A model generated the notes under the pieces. It saw only the letters and a program-made list of their open reading frames with translations, was not told where the DNA came from and ran no database searches. This document shows positions 7,928-17,187 of a stretch of 33,988 bases of DNA, piece by piece. The first letter of the stretch is position 1, and the number at the start of each line of letters is the position of its first letter. Position numbers and translations under genes: made by a program. Source of the DNA: Clostridium_AI sp002297865 (lineage in GTDB: Bacteria; Bacillota; Clostridia; Lachnospirales; Lachnospiraceae); the NCBI GenBank assembly GCA_937903005.1, contig CALFNR010000181.1:1-33988 (forward strand), in the 5' to 3' direction.

Positions 7928-8329
7928 ATGAATTACACAGCACACGTTACAGTTGGTGCTTTCACTGGAATTGGAATATCCTTTGCAGCGAGTCGTTTTC
8001 ACTATGATCTTTCTCCAGTTTTAGTTACCGTTCCCGCCTTTCTAGGTGCAGCACTTCCAGATATTGATCATCCTAAAAGCCATCTGGGCAGAAGATTCAG
8101 GTTCACATCCAAGGTGGTTAACAAAGCTTTCGGACATAGAACATTTACTCATAGTCTGCTTTTTTGCTTTGGGGTTTTTTACTTGCTCATGCAATGGAAT
8201 CTTTCGATTGCAGTGGGGGCATTTAGCGGTATTCTCAGTCATATTTTGTTAGATATGCTGACTCCGTTTTCTAAGGGCGTAGCACTTTTGTATCCGATTA
8301 AGAAGAGGTTTGGGATTTTTATGTCGTAA
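7928..8329 (+). CDS. YdjM-family membrane-bound metal-dependent hydrolase homologue (short)
   Basis: This is a 133-residue membrane protein of the YdjM/YvsG family, annotated as putative metal-dependent hydrolases of the inner membrane; the substrate is unknown. The family's polar motifs are present: LPDIDHPKSHLG (about 43-54), GHRTFTHS (69-76) and SHILLDMLTP. Hydrophobic segments lie between them. The ATG at 7928 has AGGAGGAAA just upstream, an excellent ribosome binding site. It ends soon after YPIKKRF, where many relatives continue for tens of residues, so the C-terminus may be truncated. In E. coli the ydjM gene is under LexA control, which makes the shared LexA-like site here notable. 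Confidence 0.8.
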   Translation: MNYTAHVTVGAFTGIGISFAASRFHYDLSPVLVTVPAFLGAALPDIDHPKSHLGRRFRFTSKVVNKAFGHRTFTHSLLFCFGVFYLLMQWNLSIAVGAFSGILSHILLDMLTPFSKGVALLYPIKKRFGIFMS

Positions 8330-8432
8330 CGAATATGGACACCTGGAACTGAACTTCGATATGCTGAAATTATGCTTATTGAGGTTCAATTCTTTCTTAA
8401 CATTTACATAATATATATTTTTTTTGGTCTAT

Positions 8433-8461
8433 TTGACATTTGTATGTATGTATGATAATAT
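8433..8461 (+). promoter_or_regulatory. Strong sigma-A-type promoter for the secreted-protein gene
   Basis: A perfect TTGACA (8433-8438), 17-base spacer and TAATAT (8456-8461) lie 57 bases upstream of the ATG at 8519. The rest of the 8330-8518 gap is AT-rich and shows no gene. Confidence 0.7.
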
Positions 8462-8518
8462 TTTCGAGTTGAAACATTGGTGTTGTTTGTATAAACTGTA
8501 TAAAATAAGGAGGTAACT

Positions 8519-9119
8519 ATGAAGAAAATATTATCATTTATTTTAGTTTTGACTATTTTTTTTAGCTTTAATAATTTAAACTACTTAAATGTTGAAGCTC
8601 AAGATAGTATCCAGGAACATTACGAAGTAAACGGCAAGGGATATGACACCAACAAATACATAGTTGATGGTGAGATATATTTAACTGTAACATCATGTGA
8701 CAATCCAGACGAAATTTTAAATATTAATTTAATGTAGAAAGAATGCTTAGTGCTAATGACAATGATAGTGATTCTAATGCATCAATTGTAGAATAAATTT
8801 AACCAAGTTAAACTCCACAAGAAAAAACAATGTTAATAAATATATTGGATATATTGATGACTGTAACGACGATTATAAGGATGCTGTAGCTGCCGTCGGT
8901 GCCGAAGCAGTCTCTACAATTATAATGGCTGGTGGTGGTGCTGTATTATTAGCTGCACTTGCTCCAGAAGCATTAATTGTTGCTGTTTTAGCTGCAGGAT
9001 TTACTGGCACATTAGCTGGAGCAACAACTGCAGTAACAAAACTTATATCTGCATCAGGAAAATTAAATAAAGCATCCGATATGTACGAAACAATAAAACT
9101 ATATGGAACTAAATTATAG
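8519..9119 (+). pseudogene. Frameshifted gene for a small secreted protein with a Gly/Ala-rich hydrophobic C-terminus
   Basis: The 5' part (8519-8737) has an AGGAGG site and encodes a Sec signal peptide (MKKILSFILVLTIFF..., likely cut after VEA) plus about 45 polar residues. Reading then continues coherently in the next frame from about 8728 (FNVERMLSANDNDSDSN) to a stop at 8794. It resumes in the third frame from about 8790 (NLTKLNSTRKNN, then DDCNDDYKDAVAAVGAE) to the stop at 9117-9119. Each change fits a single-base deletion. The restored protein would be about 200 residues, ending in a long Gly/Ala/Val-rich hydrophobic stretch (MAGGGAVLLAALAPEAL and on). I recognise no family. A secreted antimicrobial-like peptide is one guess; sequencing error is also possible. 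Confidence 0.6.
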
Positions 9120-9133
9120 GAAGGATTTTGAAT

Positions 9134-9325
9134 TTGAAAAGAATATTTGTATTTGCTACAATTGCATTAATATTAGATTTAGCTTTTATTCTATTGGGTC
9201 TCGCTGGTATTCTCAAATTTAATTTGATTCGTGTGGTATTTACGATTATTTTGACTTTTATTATAGCTATTATATTCTTAGTAGCATATCTTACTATTCT
9301 ATTGAAGCGAAAAAAGAACAAGTAA
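9134..9325 (+). CDS. Small two-helix membrane protein
   Basis: This 63-residue protein is made almost entirely of two hydrophobic helices (about 2-24 and 29-54) with a basic tail (KRKKNK), so it should sit in the cytoplasmic membrane. The TTG at 9134 is chosen because AGGAAGG (9118-9124) is 9 bases upstream. An in-frame TTG at 9128 is only 3 bases away from it. The ribosome binding site overlaps the last codon of the broken secreted-protein gene, so the two form one operon. Small membrane proteins directly after secreted-peptide genes are often immunity or transport helpers, but that is inference from position only. Confidence 0.55.
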   Translation: MKRIFVFATIALILDLAFILLGLAGILKFNLIRVVFTIILTFIIAIIFLVAYLTILLKRKKNK

Positions 9326-9384
9326 TAGAATTTAATGTTAAAACAATACCGACAATCATCATCGTTATGCATAAGTTATTACAT

Positions 9385-9429
9385 TAAAAAATAGGAGCAC
9401 GAACATTTCCTAACGTTCTGCTCCTATTT
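9385..9429 (-). terminator. Terminator after polC (probably bidirectional)
   Basis: Arms 9391-9404 and 9415-9427 pair along 13 bp with one bulged base (ATAGGAGCA-c-GAAC). On the minus strand a run of six T follows (9391-9386). On the plus strand it also ends the secreted-protein operon. Confidence 0.8.
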
Positions 9430-9447
9430 ACATTATTATTGCACAAA

Positions 9448-12400
9448 TTATGCATTCATAAAATCCAGAATAGACATCTGGTTCGATATCGGCATATCCT
9501 CTAGTATTCCCAAATCTGCCATAACATCCACAACCGTTCCACTGACTTTACAACGCTGTTTAAAATCATCTCTAGACAAAAATTTTCCCTGTTTTACCCC
9601 TTCTACAATTGCTTCCGCCGCCTTATCCCCAAGACCATCAATGGTACTGAAGGATGGCATTAACTTTCCATCAATTATCTGGAATAAATGGGCTTTTGCT
9701 GTATACAGGTTAATCGGCATAAATTCAAATCCTCTTGCATACATTTCCTGAACAATACGCATGTCTTTCAACGTATCCTGTTCCTTCTTGCTTAACTCAT
9801 TGGAACGTTTTTTATAATCTGAAATATAGAATTCCAGACGTTCACGTCCCATACACATAAGCTCATAGTTGAATGCCGATGCACGGATACTAAAGTAAGC
9901 ACAATAGTAAGCTAATGGATAATATACCTTAAAGTAAGCAATACGGAACGCCATCATGACATAGGCTGCCGCATGGGCTTTCGGGAACATGTATTTAATC
10001 TTCTTACAAGACTCAATATACCATTCAGGTACACCAGCATCTGTCATTGCCTTTTCCATATCAGGAGTCAGACCTTTTCCTTTACGAACACTTTCCATGA
10101 TTTTGAAAGCAAGTCCATTTTCTACACCTGTGTGAATCAGATAGGTCATAATATCATCACGAGTACAGATAGCGGTAGACAGAGTACAGTCACCTTTTGC
10201 AATGTAGTACTGGGCATTATTAAGCCAAACGTCCGTACCATGGGAAAGTCCTGAGATACGTACCAAATCTGAAAATGTCTTTGGCTTTGTATCACGTAAC
10301 ATCTGCATAACGAAATCTGTTCCAAACTCAGGAATTCCAAGTGAGCCAAGATCACATCCTCCAAGATCTTCCTTCGTAATATTAAGAGCACTCAAGTTTT
10401 CAAATAACGACAATACTTTTTCGTCATCAAGACGAATCTTCTGAGCATCTACATGTGTTAAATCTTCCAAAAGACGTATCATCGTCGGATCATCGTGGCC
10501 TAGAATATCAAGTTTTAACAAGTTGTGGTCGATAGAGTGATAATCAAAGTGAGTGGTTATTGTCTTCGTTGTCATATCGTTTGCCGGTCTCTGTACTGGC
10601 GTAAAGGAGTAAATCTCTTCCCCAATTGGAAGTACTACGATACCACCAGGATGCTGTCCTGTGGTTCGGCGAACTCCTACACAGCCTTGGGCGATACGCT
10701 CCACCTCAGAACGTCGTTTCACAACCTCATGTTCTTCATTATATTTTAAAACAAATCCGTAGGCAGTTTTTTCTGCTAGTGTACCAATTGTTCCAGCTCG
10801 GAATGTTTGTCCTTTACCGAAAATAACTTCCGTATAATCATGGGCTTTTGCCTGATATTCTCCTGAAAAGTTAAGGTCGATATCAGGCTCTTTATCTCCA
10901 TAAAAACCAAGGAATGTTTCGAATGGAATTTCATGACCATCCTTACTTAATGGTTTTCCACAGACCGGACAGTTTTTATCTGGCATATCACATCCAGATT
11001 TACCTGCAAATGCTTTTACTTCTGGTGAATCAAAGTCAGAATAAAAACAATTTGTACAATAATAATGGGCAGGTAAGGGATTAACCTCTGTAATACCTGA
11101 CATAGTTGCCACGAAGGATGAACCTACGGAACCACGGGAACCTACCAGATATCCGTCTTCATTAGACTTCCAAACCAGTTTCTGCGCAATGATATACATA
11201 ACGGCGAATCCATTTCCAATAATGGAGGTTAGCTCTTTCTCCAATCGCTCTGATACTTGAACTGGAAGATTTGGTCCATACATAGATGTTGCCTTATTAT
11301 AGCAGATATCACGAAGCTGCTGGTCTGAATTTTCGATAACAGGAGGACATTTATCTGGACGAACAGGTGAAATTTTCTCAATCATATCTGCAATCTTATT
11401 GGTATTGTCAATTACGATCTCTTCTGCTTTCTCACGTCCTAGATACATAAATTCTTCCACCATTTCTTCGGTAGTACGAAGGTAAAGTGGCGGCTGATTA
11501 TCCGCATCTTTAAAACCTTTTCCTGCCATGATAATGCGACGGAATACTTCGTCTTCTGGATCTAAGAAATGCACATCACACGTACCAACAACAAGCTTAT
11601 TGTATTCCTCCCCTAAAGCAATAATTTTCTTGTTCAGTTCGATTAAATCATCGTTTGACTTAATATCAAACTTATCATCCTCAATCATGAACTGGTTATT
11701 GCCAAGAGGCTGAATCTCAAAGTAATCATAAAACTTAGCCAGACGGTCAATTTCTTCTCTTGGTTTTTCACGTAAAATAGCTTGATACAACTCTCCCGCT
11801 TCACAGGCACTTCCCAGAATTAATCCTTCTCGATTCTTCTGTAAAAGACTTTTCGGAATACGTGGTCTTCTTTGATAATAGTCAATATGAGACATAGAAA
11901 CCATTTTATATAAATTAATACGCCCTGTGTCATTCTTTGCTAACAGAATTGCATGATAGGTTGGGAGTTTTTTAATCATTTCAGGTGTCATGACATTCAT
12001 AGCTTCTAGTTCTTCTAAGGTTGTAACTCCTTTTTCTTCAAGCATCTCAATAAATTTCACAAATATTTCTGCTGTTGCACCTGCATCATCTACAGCTCTA
12101 TGATGATTTTCCAAGGAAATCCCCAGTTCTTTTGCAACCACGTTCAATTTAAATCTGCTTAAATGTGATAGCAATAATCTGGCAATTCCAACTGTGTCCA
12201 CAACAGTAAAATCAGTTTCAATGCCAAGAAATTCCGCTTTCTTATTAATAAAACCAACATCAAAGGAGGCATTGTGCGCCACTAGTATTGCATCCCCACA
12301 AAACTCTAAGAACTCTGGCAAAATCACATCAATCTTAGGCGAATCCATTACCATTTCATCTGTAATGCTTGTAAGCTGCGTAATATGATATGGAATCGGT

Positions 12401-13812
12401 ATATCTGGGTTGACAAATGTACTATACTTGTCTACAATCTGACCATTTACCACCTTTACTGCACCAATTTCGATAATCTGGTCGTTCACTGGTCCAAACC
12501 CTGTTGTCTCGATATCGAATACAACACAGGTATCGTGAATGGATTGTCCCTTCATGTTTTCACAGATTTCCTTTAAATCATCTACTAGGTACGCTTCCAT
12601 TCCATAGATGATTTTAAAATCTTCTCCACCATGAAGACAGTGATTTGCCTCTGGGAAGGACTGTACCACACCATGATCGGTAATGGCGATGGCAGGATGT
12701 CCCCAGCCCATAGCACGTTTTACTAAGTCTTTCACATCTACTACTGCATCCATATCGCTCATCAGCGTATGGGCATGCAATTCCACACGTTTTCTAGGAC
12801 TTTCATCTTTTCTAGTAACCGTAAAGTCATCAATGGTTTTGATACCCACAATAGAACTAATGGAAATCTCTTTATCATATCGATCAAGAAGTGCCATACC
12901 TCTTAGCTTTAAAAAGCTGCCCTTTTTAATCTTACTAGTTACATCTGGTACTTGCTCATTTTTCAAAAAGATTTTACAAGTAATCGTATCCGTAAAGTCT
13001 GTTAACCCGAAGATAAGCAAGGTCTTTTCATTACGAAGTTCTCTTGCCTCCACTGTGATAACCTTGCCTCTTACCACAACTTCTCCAATTTCATCCTGAA
13101 TATCGCTAATCTCCATCACATCTCCATCAAAATTTCTTCCATAGATAACAGATGGATCTTCTGGCAGTTTTGGATGTTTCGCACGATAATTGTATTCTTG
13201 TTTCTTTGGCTCTTCCTTTTTCTTTGCTTCCTTTTCTTTCTTAACTGGCTCCTGCTCTTTTTTCATAGACACAGGCCTTGCCATTACGTACTCTTCTTCC
13301 TCTACTTCTTTCTTCTTCGGTTCCACATATTCAAAAGTTACGCCAACAGAAAAAGAAAAGCGTTCATGATAAATTTCATCCAGCTTTTCTTTTATATATG
13401 CAACACGCTTTTTTACCATAAATGTATCATCCACTGTCAGCTTCACATTCTCTATTGTAAAAGAAATCTCTGCTTCCTTTACAATATTATAATCCAGAAT
13501 GCTTTCTTCTCTTAGTTCCGCTAACATACTGTCAAAATACATTGGCATTATCTTTTCCGGGGTATACTGTTTGGAAAGCTGATACCGTTCTACAATCCGT
13601 ACACAACGAATTGCTTCTCCTAATATCTGTTTTCTCAACTCATACTCTGCTTTTCTTCTAACTTGATACGTTAGGATATGGTCGCTTTCGACGAATATCC
13701 TAACAGAACATGTGGATTTGCTCATTAAGATTCTCTTGACTTCGACAGTCTCTAATACTTCTCGAATATCATTCTTAACATCTAACTGGTCAAAAGCTTC
13801 AAAAAAAAGCAT
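9448..13812 (-). CDS. polC: DNA polymerase III, PolC-type alpha subunit
   Basis: PolC is the replicative polymerase of low-GC Gram-positives, with a built-in proofreading exonuclease. It has about 1454 residues, normal for the family. Visible in order are N-terminal domains and a charged KKE-rich linker (about 165-210), an OB fold (about 230-330) and a PHP domain (VELHAHTLMSDMDAV, about 343). Next come a DnaQ-like exonuclease inserted in the PHP domain (FDIETTGFG, AHNASFD, HHRAVDD; about 430-595), a four-cysteine zinc motif (about 918-952) and the polymerase core (GSRGSVGSSF, then KEPDIDLNFSGEYQ with two acidic residues). The ATG at 13812 is preferred over the in-frame TTG at 13821, since GAAAGG is 9 bases before the ATG and abuts the TTG. 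It is last in the uppS-to-polC operon. Confidence 0.96.
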   Translation of the reverse strand: MLFFEAFDQLDVKNDIREVLETVEVKRILMSKSTCSVRIFVESDHILTYQVRRKAEYELRKQILGEAIRCVRIVERYQLSKQYTPEKIMPMYFDSMLAELREESILDYNIVKEAEISFTIENVKLTVDDTFMVKKRVAYIKEKLDEIYHERFSFSVGVTFEYVEPKKKEVEEEEYVMARPVSMKKEQEPVKKEKEAKKKEEPKKQEYNYRAKHPKLPEDPSVIYGRNFDGDVMEISDIQDEIGEVVVRGKVITVEARELRNEKTLLIFGLTDFTDTITCKIFLKNEQVPDVTSKIKKGSFLKLRGMALLDRYDKEISISSIVGIKTIDDFTVTRKDESPRKRVELHAHTLMSDMDAVVDVKDLVKRAMGWGHPAIAITDHGVVQSFPEANHCLHGGEDFKIIYGMEAYLVDDLKEICENMKGQSIHDTCVVFDIETTGFGPVNDQIIEIGAVKVVNGQIVDKYSTFVNPDIPIPYHITQLTSITDEMVMDSPKIDVILPEFLEFCGDAILVAHNASFDVGFINKKAEFLGIETDFTVVDTVGIARLLLSHLSRFKLNVVAKELGISLENHHRAVDDAGATAEIFVKFIEMLEEKGVTTLEELEAMNVMTPEMIKKLPTYHAILLAKNDTGRINLYKMVSMSHIDYYQRRPRIPKSLLQKNREGLILGSACEAGELYQAILREKPREEIDRLAKFYDYFEIQPLGNNQFMIEDDKFDIKSNDDLIELNKKIIALGEEYNKLVVGTCDVHFLDPEDEVFRRIIMAGKGFKDADNQPPLYLRTTEEMVEEFMYLGREKAEEIVIDNTNKIADMIEKISPVRPDKCPPVIENSDQQLRDICYNKATSMYGPNLPVQVSERLEKELTSIIGNGFAVMYIIAQKLVWKSNEDGYLVGSRGSVGSSFVATMSGITEVNPLPAHYYCTNCFYSDFDSPEVKAFAGKSGCDMPDKNCPVCGKPLSKDGHEIPFETFLGFYGDKEPDIDLNFSGEYQAKAHDYTEVIFGKGQTFRAGTIGTLAEKTAYGFVLKYNEEHEVVKRRSEVERIAQGCVGVRRTTGQHPGGIVVLPIGEEIYSFTPVQRPANDMTTKTITTHFDYHSIDHNLLKLDILGHDDPTMIRLLEDLTHVDAQKIRLDDEKVLSLFENLSALNITKEDLGGCDLGSLGIPEFGTDFVMQMLRDTKPKTFSDLVRISGLSHGTDVWLNNAQYYIAKGDCTLSTAICTRDDIMTYLIHTGVENGLAFKIMESVRKGKGLTPDMEKAMTDAGVPEWYIESCKKIKYMFPKAHAAAYVMMAFRIAYFKVYYPLAYYCAYFSIRASAFNYELMCMGRERLEFYISDYKKRSNELSKKEQDTLKDMRIVQEMYARGFEFMPINLYTAKAHLFQIIDGKLMPSFSTIDGLGDKAAEAIVEGVKQGKFLSRDDFKQRCKVSGTVVDVMADLGILEDMPISNQMSILDFMNA

Positions 13813-13826
13813 AGCATCCAACCTTT

Positions 13827-14882
13827 CTATTTATTCCAATGATCTAATTCATACTTCAGTGTATCTAAAAGTTCTGCTTCAGGCACCTTTTTCACAATTT
13901 CACCTTTTTTTATTAAAAGGCCTTCCTTGACGCCACCAGCAATACCAATGTCTGCTTCTCTTGCTTCACCTGGCCCATTTACAGCACACCCCATAACTGC
14001 AACTTTAATATCTAAATCATAATTTGTTACCATGGATTCAACCTGATTGGCAAGCTGAATTAAATCAATTCTTGTTCTTCCACAAGTTGGGCAAGATACG
14101 ACCTCAATCCCACCTTGTCTCAGACCTAATGTTTTCAAAATAAGTTTTGCCGATTTTATTTCTTCTACAGGGTCTCCTGTAAGAGAAACTCGAATTGTAT
14201 TTCCTATTCCTTGTGACAAAATTGCTCCTAGTCCAACAGCCGATTTGATATTCCCAGAATAAACTGTACCTGATTCCGTAATACCAACATGAAGTGGATA
14301 ATCAGACTCTTTTACAAGCAGTTCATGTGCTTCAATACACATACGTACATCAGAAGACTTAATACTAATGACAAGATTGTCATATCCCATGCCTTCAATA
14401 ATCTTTACTTTATCAAGGGCACTTTCCACGATACCTTGGGCTGTTACACCACCATATTTTTCAATTAAGCTTTTTTCTAAAGAACCACTATTCACACCTA
14501 CACGTATTGGAATATTACGTTCTTTCGCAACATCCACAACTGCTTTAATTCTCTCAATAGAACCTATATTGCCTGGATTTATACGGATTTTATCCGCTCC
14601 ATTTTCCATAGCTAGAATTGCTAAACGGTAATCAAAATGAATATCCGCTACCAATGGAATGGAAATCTCCTTTTTAATCTCTTTTAAAGCATAAGCAGCC
14701 TGTTCCGTTGGAACTGCACAACGAATAATATCGCATCCTGCTTTTTCCAGTCGTTTTATCTGTTCCACCGTTGCCTTTACATCCTCAGTCTTTGTGTTTG
14801 TCATTGACTGTATTAGAATCGGATTATTGCCACCAATCACTCGATTACCTATGGCTACTACCTTTGTATTTTCTCGAATCAT
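13827..14882 (-). CDS. ispG: 4-hydroxy-3-methylbut-2-enyl diphosphate synthase (IspG/GcpE)
   Basis: IspG carries out the penultimate step of the non-mevalonate isoprenoid pathway, reducing the cyclic diphosphate MEcPP to HMBPP with a [4Fe-4S] cluster. The 351-residue protein has the TIM-barrel half with PILIQSMTNT and the cluster ligands C264-P-T-C267, C299 and E306 (in MGCAVNGPGEA). The ATG at 14882 is chosen: GGAG lies 6 bases upstream, whereas the in-frame TTG at 14894 has only a poor site. It follows rseP by 18 bases and precedes polC by 14, so it is part of the same operon as dxr, another enzyme of the pathway. Confidence 0.95.
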   Translation of the reverse strand: MIRENTKVVAIGNRVIGGNNPILIQSMTNTKTEDVKATVEQIKRLEKAGCDIIRCAVPTEQAAYALKEIKKEISIPLVADIHFDYRLAILAMENGADKIRINPGNIGSIERIKAVVDVAKERNIPIRVGVNSGSLEKSLIEKYGGVTAQGIVESALDKVKIIEGMGYDNLVISIKSSDVRMCIEAHELLVKESDYPLHVGITESGTVYSGNIKSAVGLGAILSQGIGNTIRVSLTGDPVEEIKSAKLILKTLGLRQGGIEVVSCPTCGRTRIDLIQLANQVESMVTNYDLDIKVAVMGCAVNGPGEAREADIGIAGGVKEGLLIKKGEIVKKVPEAELLDTLKYELDHWNK

Positions 14883-14900
14883 GCTATACTCCAATCTCGT

Positions 14901-16007
14901 CTAATGAAAAATTCGGCTAAAATCATTAAACATAACAAATACCATTAAAAGCATCAACGCTACAAGTCCAATAAAATGAACCATTCCTTCTTTTTCACGA
15001 TCGATCGCCTTACCTCTGATTGCTTCAATAAACAAGAATACTAGTCGGCCTCCATCCAAAGCAGGAAGTGGAAGCAAGTTCATGACACCCAAGTTGGCAC
15101 TTAACAAAATGGTAATATAAAGCATATTCAGAATCACTTGCATCATACCTTCTGACTTGCTTTGTTTATATGTGTCACCAATCATATCTACGATACCAAC
15201 TGGGCCTGATATATCATCTTTGCTCACCTTGCCAGTAACCATTTGTCCAATACTTTTTACTGTAACTTCAATCCAAAGTTTTACCTCATAAGCGCTATAC
15301 TTAAGAACCTTTAATGGTCCAACTTTTACTCTTTTATACTGTACATCAAACGGCAATGTTACTTGCCCTTGTGAATTCTTATAATAAGGAGACTCTATGG
15401 TAACGGGTTTTCCATCACGAATTACTTTTGCCGTAAAAGAATCTCCAGGACAGCCATTGAATGCCAAATAATAGCTAACTTCTCTGGAAACCCGGATTTT
15501 AGAACCGTTAATTTCCTTTACAAGATCTCCAACTTGAATGCCTTCGCCATGTGTATAAAAATCCTTAGCGACAACATCAACAGTAGGTCTATCATAACCC
15601 ACTTTACCAATAATGAATAAAGCACATAAAAATGCCAAAATAAAGTTGAAAAATGGTCCAGCAAAAATAACGGATATTCTTGCCCACACACCTTTATTGT
15701 TAAATGCATTCACATCCTGAACATCTTCATCTTCTCCAAGCATCATACAAGAACCACCAAGAGGAAGCAGTTTCAAAGAATACTTGGTGTGTTCTTTCCA
15801 ATCAGCTCGGTTCATACAAACATCTGTTGAAGCGAAAATTTTCGCAGATATCCCATTGTCTCCCTTCACAATGGTAAGTAAACGTGGTCCCATACCAACT
15901 GAAAACTCTGTAACAGTAACACCATTTTTTCTGGCAAGTGAAAAGTGTCCTAGTTCATGAATGATAATAATGACACTGAACACTAAAAGTGCGATTAAAA
16001 TTTGCAT
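14901..16007 (-). CDS. rseP: Site-2 intramembrane zinc metalloprotease RseP/RasP
   Basis: This membrane protease cleaves anti-sigma factors and signal-peptide remnants within the bilayer. At 368 residues it has the HExxH motif H17-E-L-G-H21 in the first membrane helix and a single PDZ domain (about 135-205). The second zinc motif is N310-L-L-P-L-P-A-L-D318-G-G, and there is a final membrane helix (about 342-362). The ATG at 16007 is one base after the dxr stop, with its GGAAGAGG site inside the end of dxr, so translation is probably coupled. It could process the anti-sigma factor encoded at 28485-28886, but nothing in the sequence ties the two. Confidence 0.93.
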   Translation of the reverse strand: MQILIALLVFSVIIIIHELGHFSLARKNGVTVTEFSVGMGPRLLTIVKGDNGISAKIFASTDVCMNRADWKEHTKYSLKLLPLGGSCMMLGEDEDVQDVNAFNNKGVWARISVIFAGPFFNFILAFLCALFIIGKVGYDRPTVDVVAKDFYTHGEGIQVGDLVKEINGSKIRVSREVSYYLAFNGCPGDSFTAKVIRDGKPVTIESPYYKNSQGQVTLPFDVQYKRVKVGPLKVLKYSAYEVKLWIEVTVKSIGQMVTGKVSKDDISGPVGIVDMIGDTYKQSKSEGMMQVILNMLYITILLSANLGVMNLLPLPALDGGRLVFLFIEAIRGKAIDREKEGMVHFIGLVALMLLMVFVMFNDFSRIFH

Positions 16008-16008
16008 A

Positions 16009-17166
16009 CTATTCCTCTTCCTTTTTCCATTTTTCTTCTAAATTATGATATGTCTCCTGTTCCACTGAAAGTATCTGTTCCACATTCGGATTGTCAATGA
16101 AACTGTGCTTCTTCATAGCATACTCAATACTTTTCACAATTTCAAGATAAGAAATTTTCCTTTTTAGGAACATGGAAACTGCAAGCTCATTGGCTGCATT
16201 ATAGACAGTCGGTATACTTCCTCCGAGTCTTCCTGCTTCAAATGCAAGCTTTAAGCCACGAAATGTTTCCAAATCTGGCTCTTCAAATGTAATTTGACCA
16301 AGCTTGTAAAAATCAAGTCTATCACCTGGCAATGGTCGTCTCTCTGGATAATATAGGGCGTATTGAATTGGCAGCCTCATATCAGGAGTCCCAAGCTGTG
16401 CCATTACACCTCCATCTTCAAATTCTACCATTGAATGTATGATGCTTTGTGGCTGTACCACGACTTGAATCTGCGAATACTCTACATCAAACAGCCATTT
16501 TGCTTCTATTACTTCAAGTCCCTTGTTTACCATTGTAGAAGAATCAATGGTTATCTTCTGTCCCATAGACCAGTTTGGATGTTTTAAGGCATCCTCTACC
16601 TGGATATTCTTTAACTCTTCTAGTTTTTTTCCTCTGAAAGGTCCACCCGATGCTGTTAAGAGAATCTTAGAAACTTTATTCTGTCTTTCTCCATGTAAAC
16701 ACTGGAATATAGCAGAGTGCTCGCTATCAACCGGTAATAGAGACACACCATATTCTTTTGCTAGTGGTACAATAATATGACCTGCAGTTACTAACGTTTC
16801 CTTATTCGCAAGAGCAATATCCTTACCTGCTTTAATTGCTTCAATGGTTGGTCTGATACCAATCATCCCTACCACAGCAGTTACTACAACGGAACTTTCC
16901 CTTTCTGCTGCGCAAGCAATAAGCCCATCCATACCACTTAGTACTTTTACATCAAGGTGTTTTACTTTTTCCCTTAGTTCTTTTGCCTTCTGCTCTTCCC
17001 AGACCGAAACAACCTTTGGACGAAATTCTAAGATTTGTTCTTCCAATCGTGTAATATTGGAACCAGCAGCCAAGGCAACTACCTCTAAATCTTTATTATT
17101 TCTTACCACATCCAAAGTCTGTGTTCCGATTGATCCAGTTGAACCTAAAATTGCTATTTTCTTCAT
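16009..17166 (-). CDS. dxr: 1-deoxy-D-xylulose-5-phosphate reductoisomerase
   Basis: Dxr converts DXP to methylerythritol 4-phosphate with NADPH, the first committed step of the non-mevalonate pathway. It shows the nucleotide-binding start KKIAILGSTGSIGTQTL, ALANKETLV, and the metal/substrate motifs PVDSEHSAIFQ, TASGGPF and DSSTMVNKGLEVIEA. The ATG at 17166 gives 385 residues and the family's usual MKKIAILG start, with GGAG 6 bases upstream. A further in-frame ATG at 17178 has a weaker site. It lies between cdsA and rseP in the conserved lipid block. Confidence 0.95.
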   Translation of the reverse strand: MKKIAILGSTGSIGTQTLDVVRNNKDLEVVALAAGSNITRLEEQILEFRPKVVSVWEEQKAKELREKVKHLDVKVLSGMDGLIACAAERESSVVVTAVVGMIGIRPTIEAIKAGKDIALANKETLVTAGHIIVPLAKEYGVSLLPVDSEHSAIFQCLHGERQNKVSKILLTASGGPFRGKKLEELKNIQVEDALKHPNWSMGQKITIDSSTMVNKGLEVIEAKWLFDVEYSQIQVVVQPQSIIHSMVEFEDGGVMAQLGTPDMRLPIQYALYYPERRPLPGDRLDFYKLGQITFEEPDLETFRGLKLAFEAGRLGGSIPTVYNAANELAVSMFLKRKISYLEIVKSIEYAMKKHSFIDNPNVEQILSVEQETYHNLEEKWKKEEE

Positions 17167-17187
17167 AACGTTCTCCATTTTGTTTCT

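Noticed and set aside
8330..8432. Continuation of the YdjM-like protein in another frame
   Set aside because: A plus-one frame stays open for about 30 codons but does not resemble the family's C-terminus.
9128..9133. Earlier TTG start for the small membrane protein
   Set aside because: Only 3 bases separate it from the ribosome binding site; the TTG at 9134 has the better 9-base spacing.
12683..13099. 138-codon plus-strand open frame inside polC
   Set aside because: It is antisense to the well-supported OB/PHP part of polC and has Ser/Thr-rich shadow composition.
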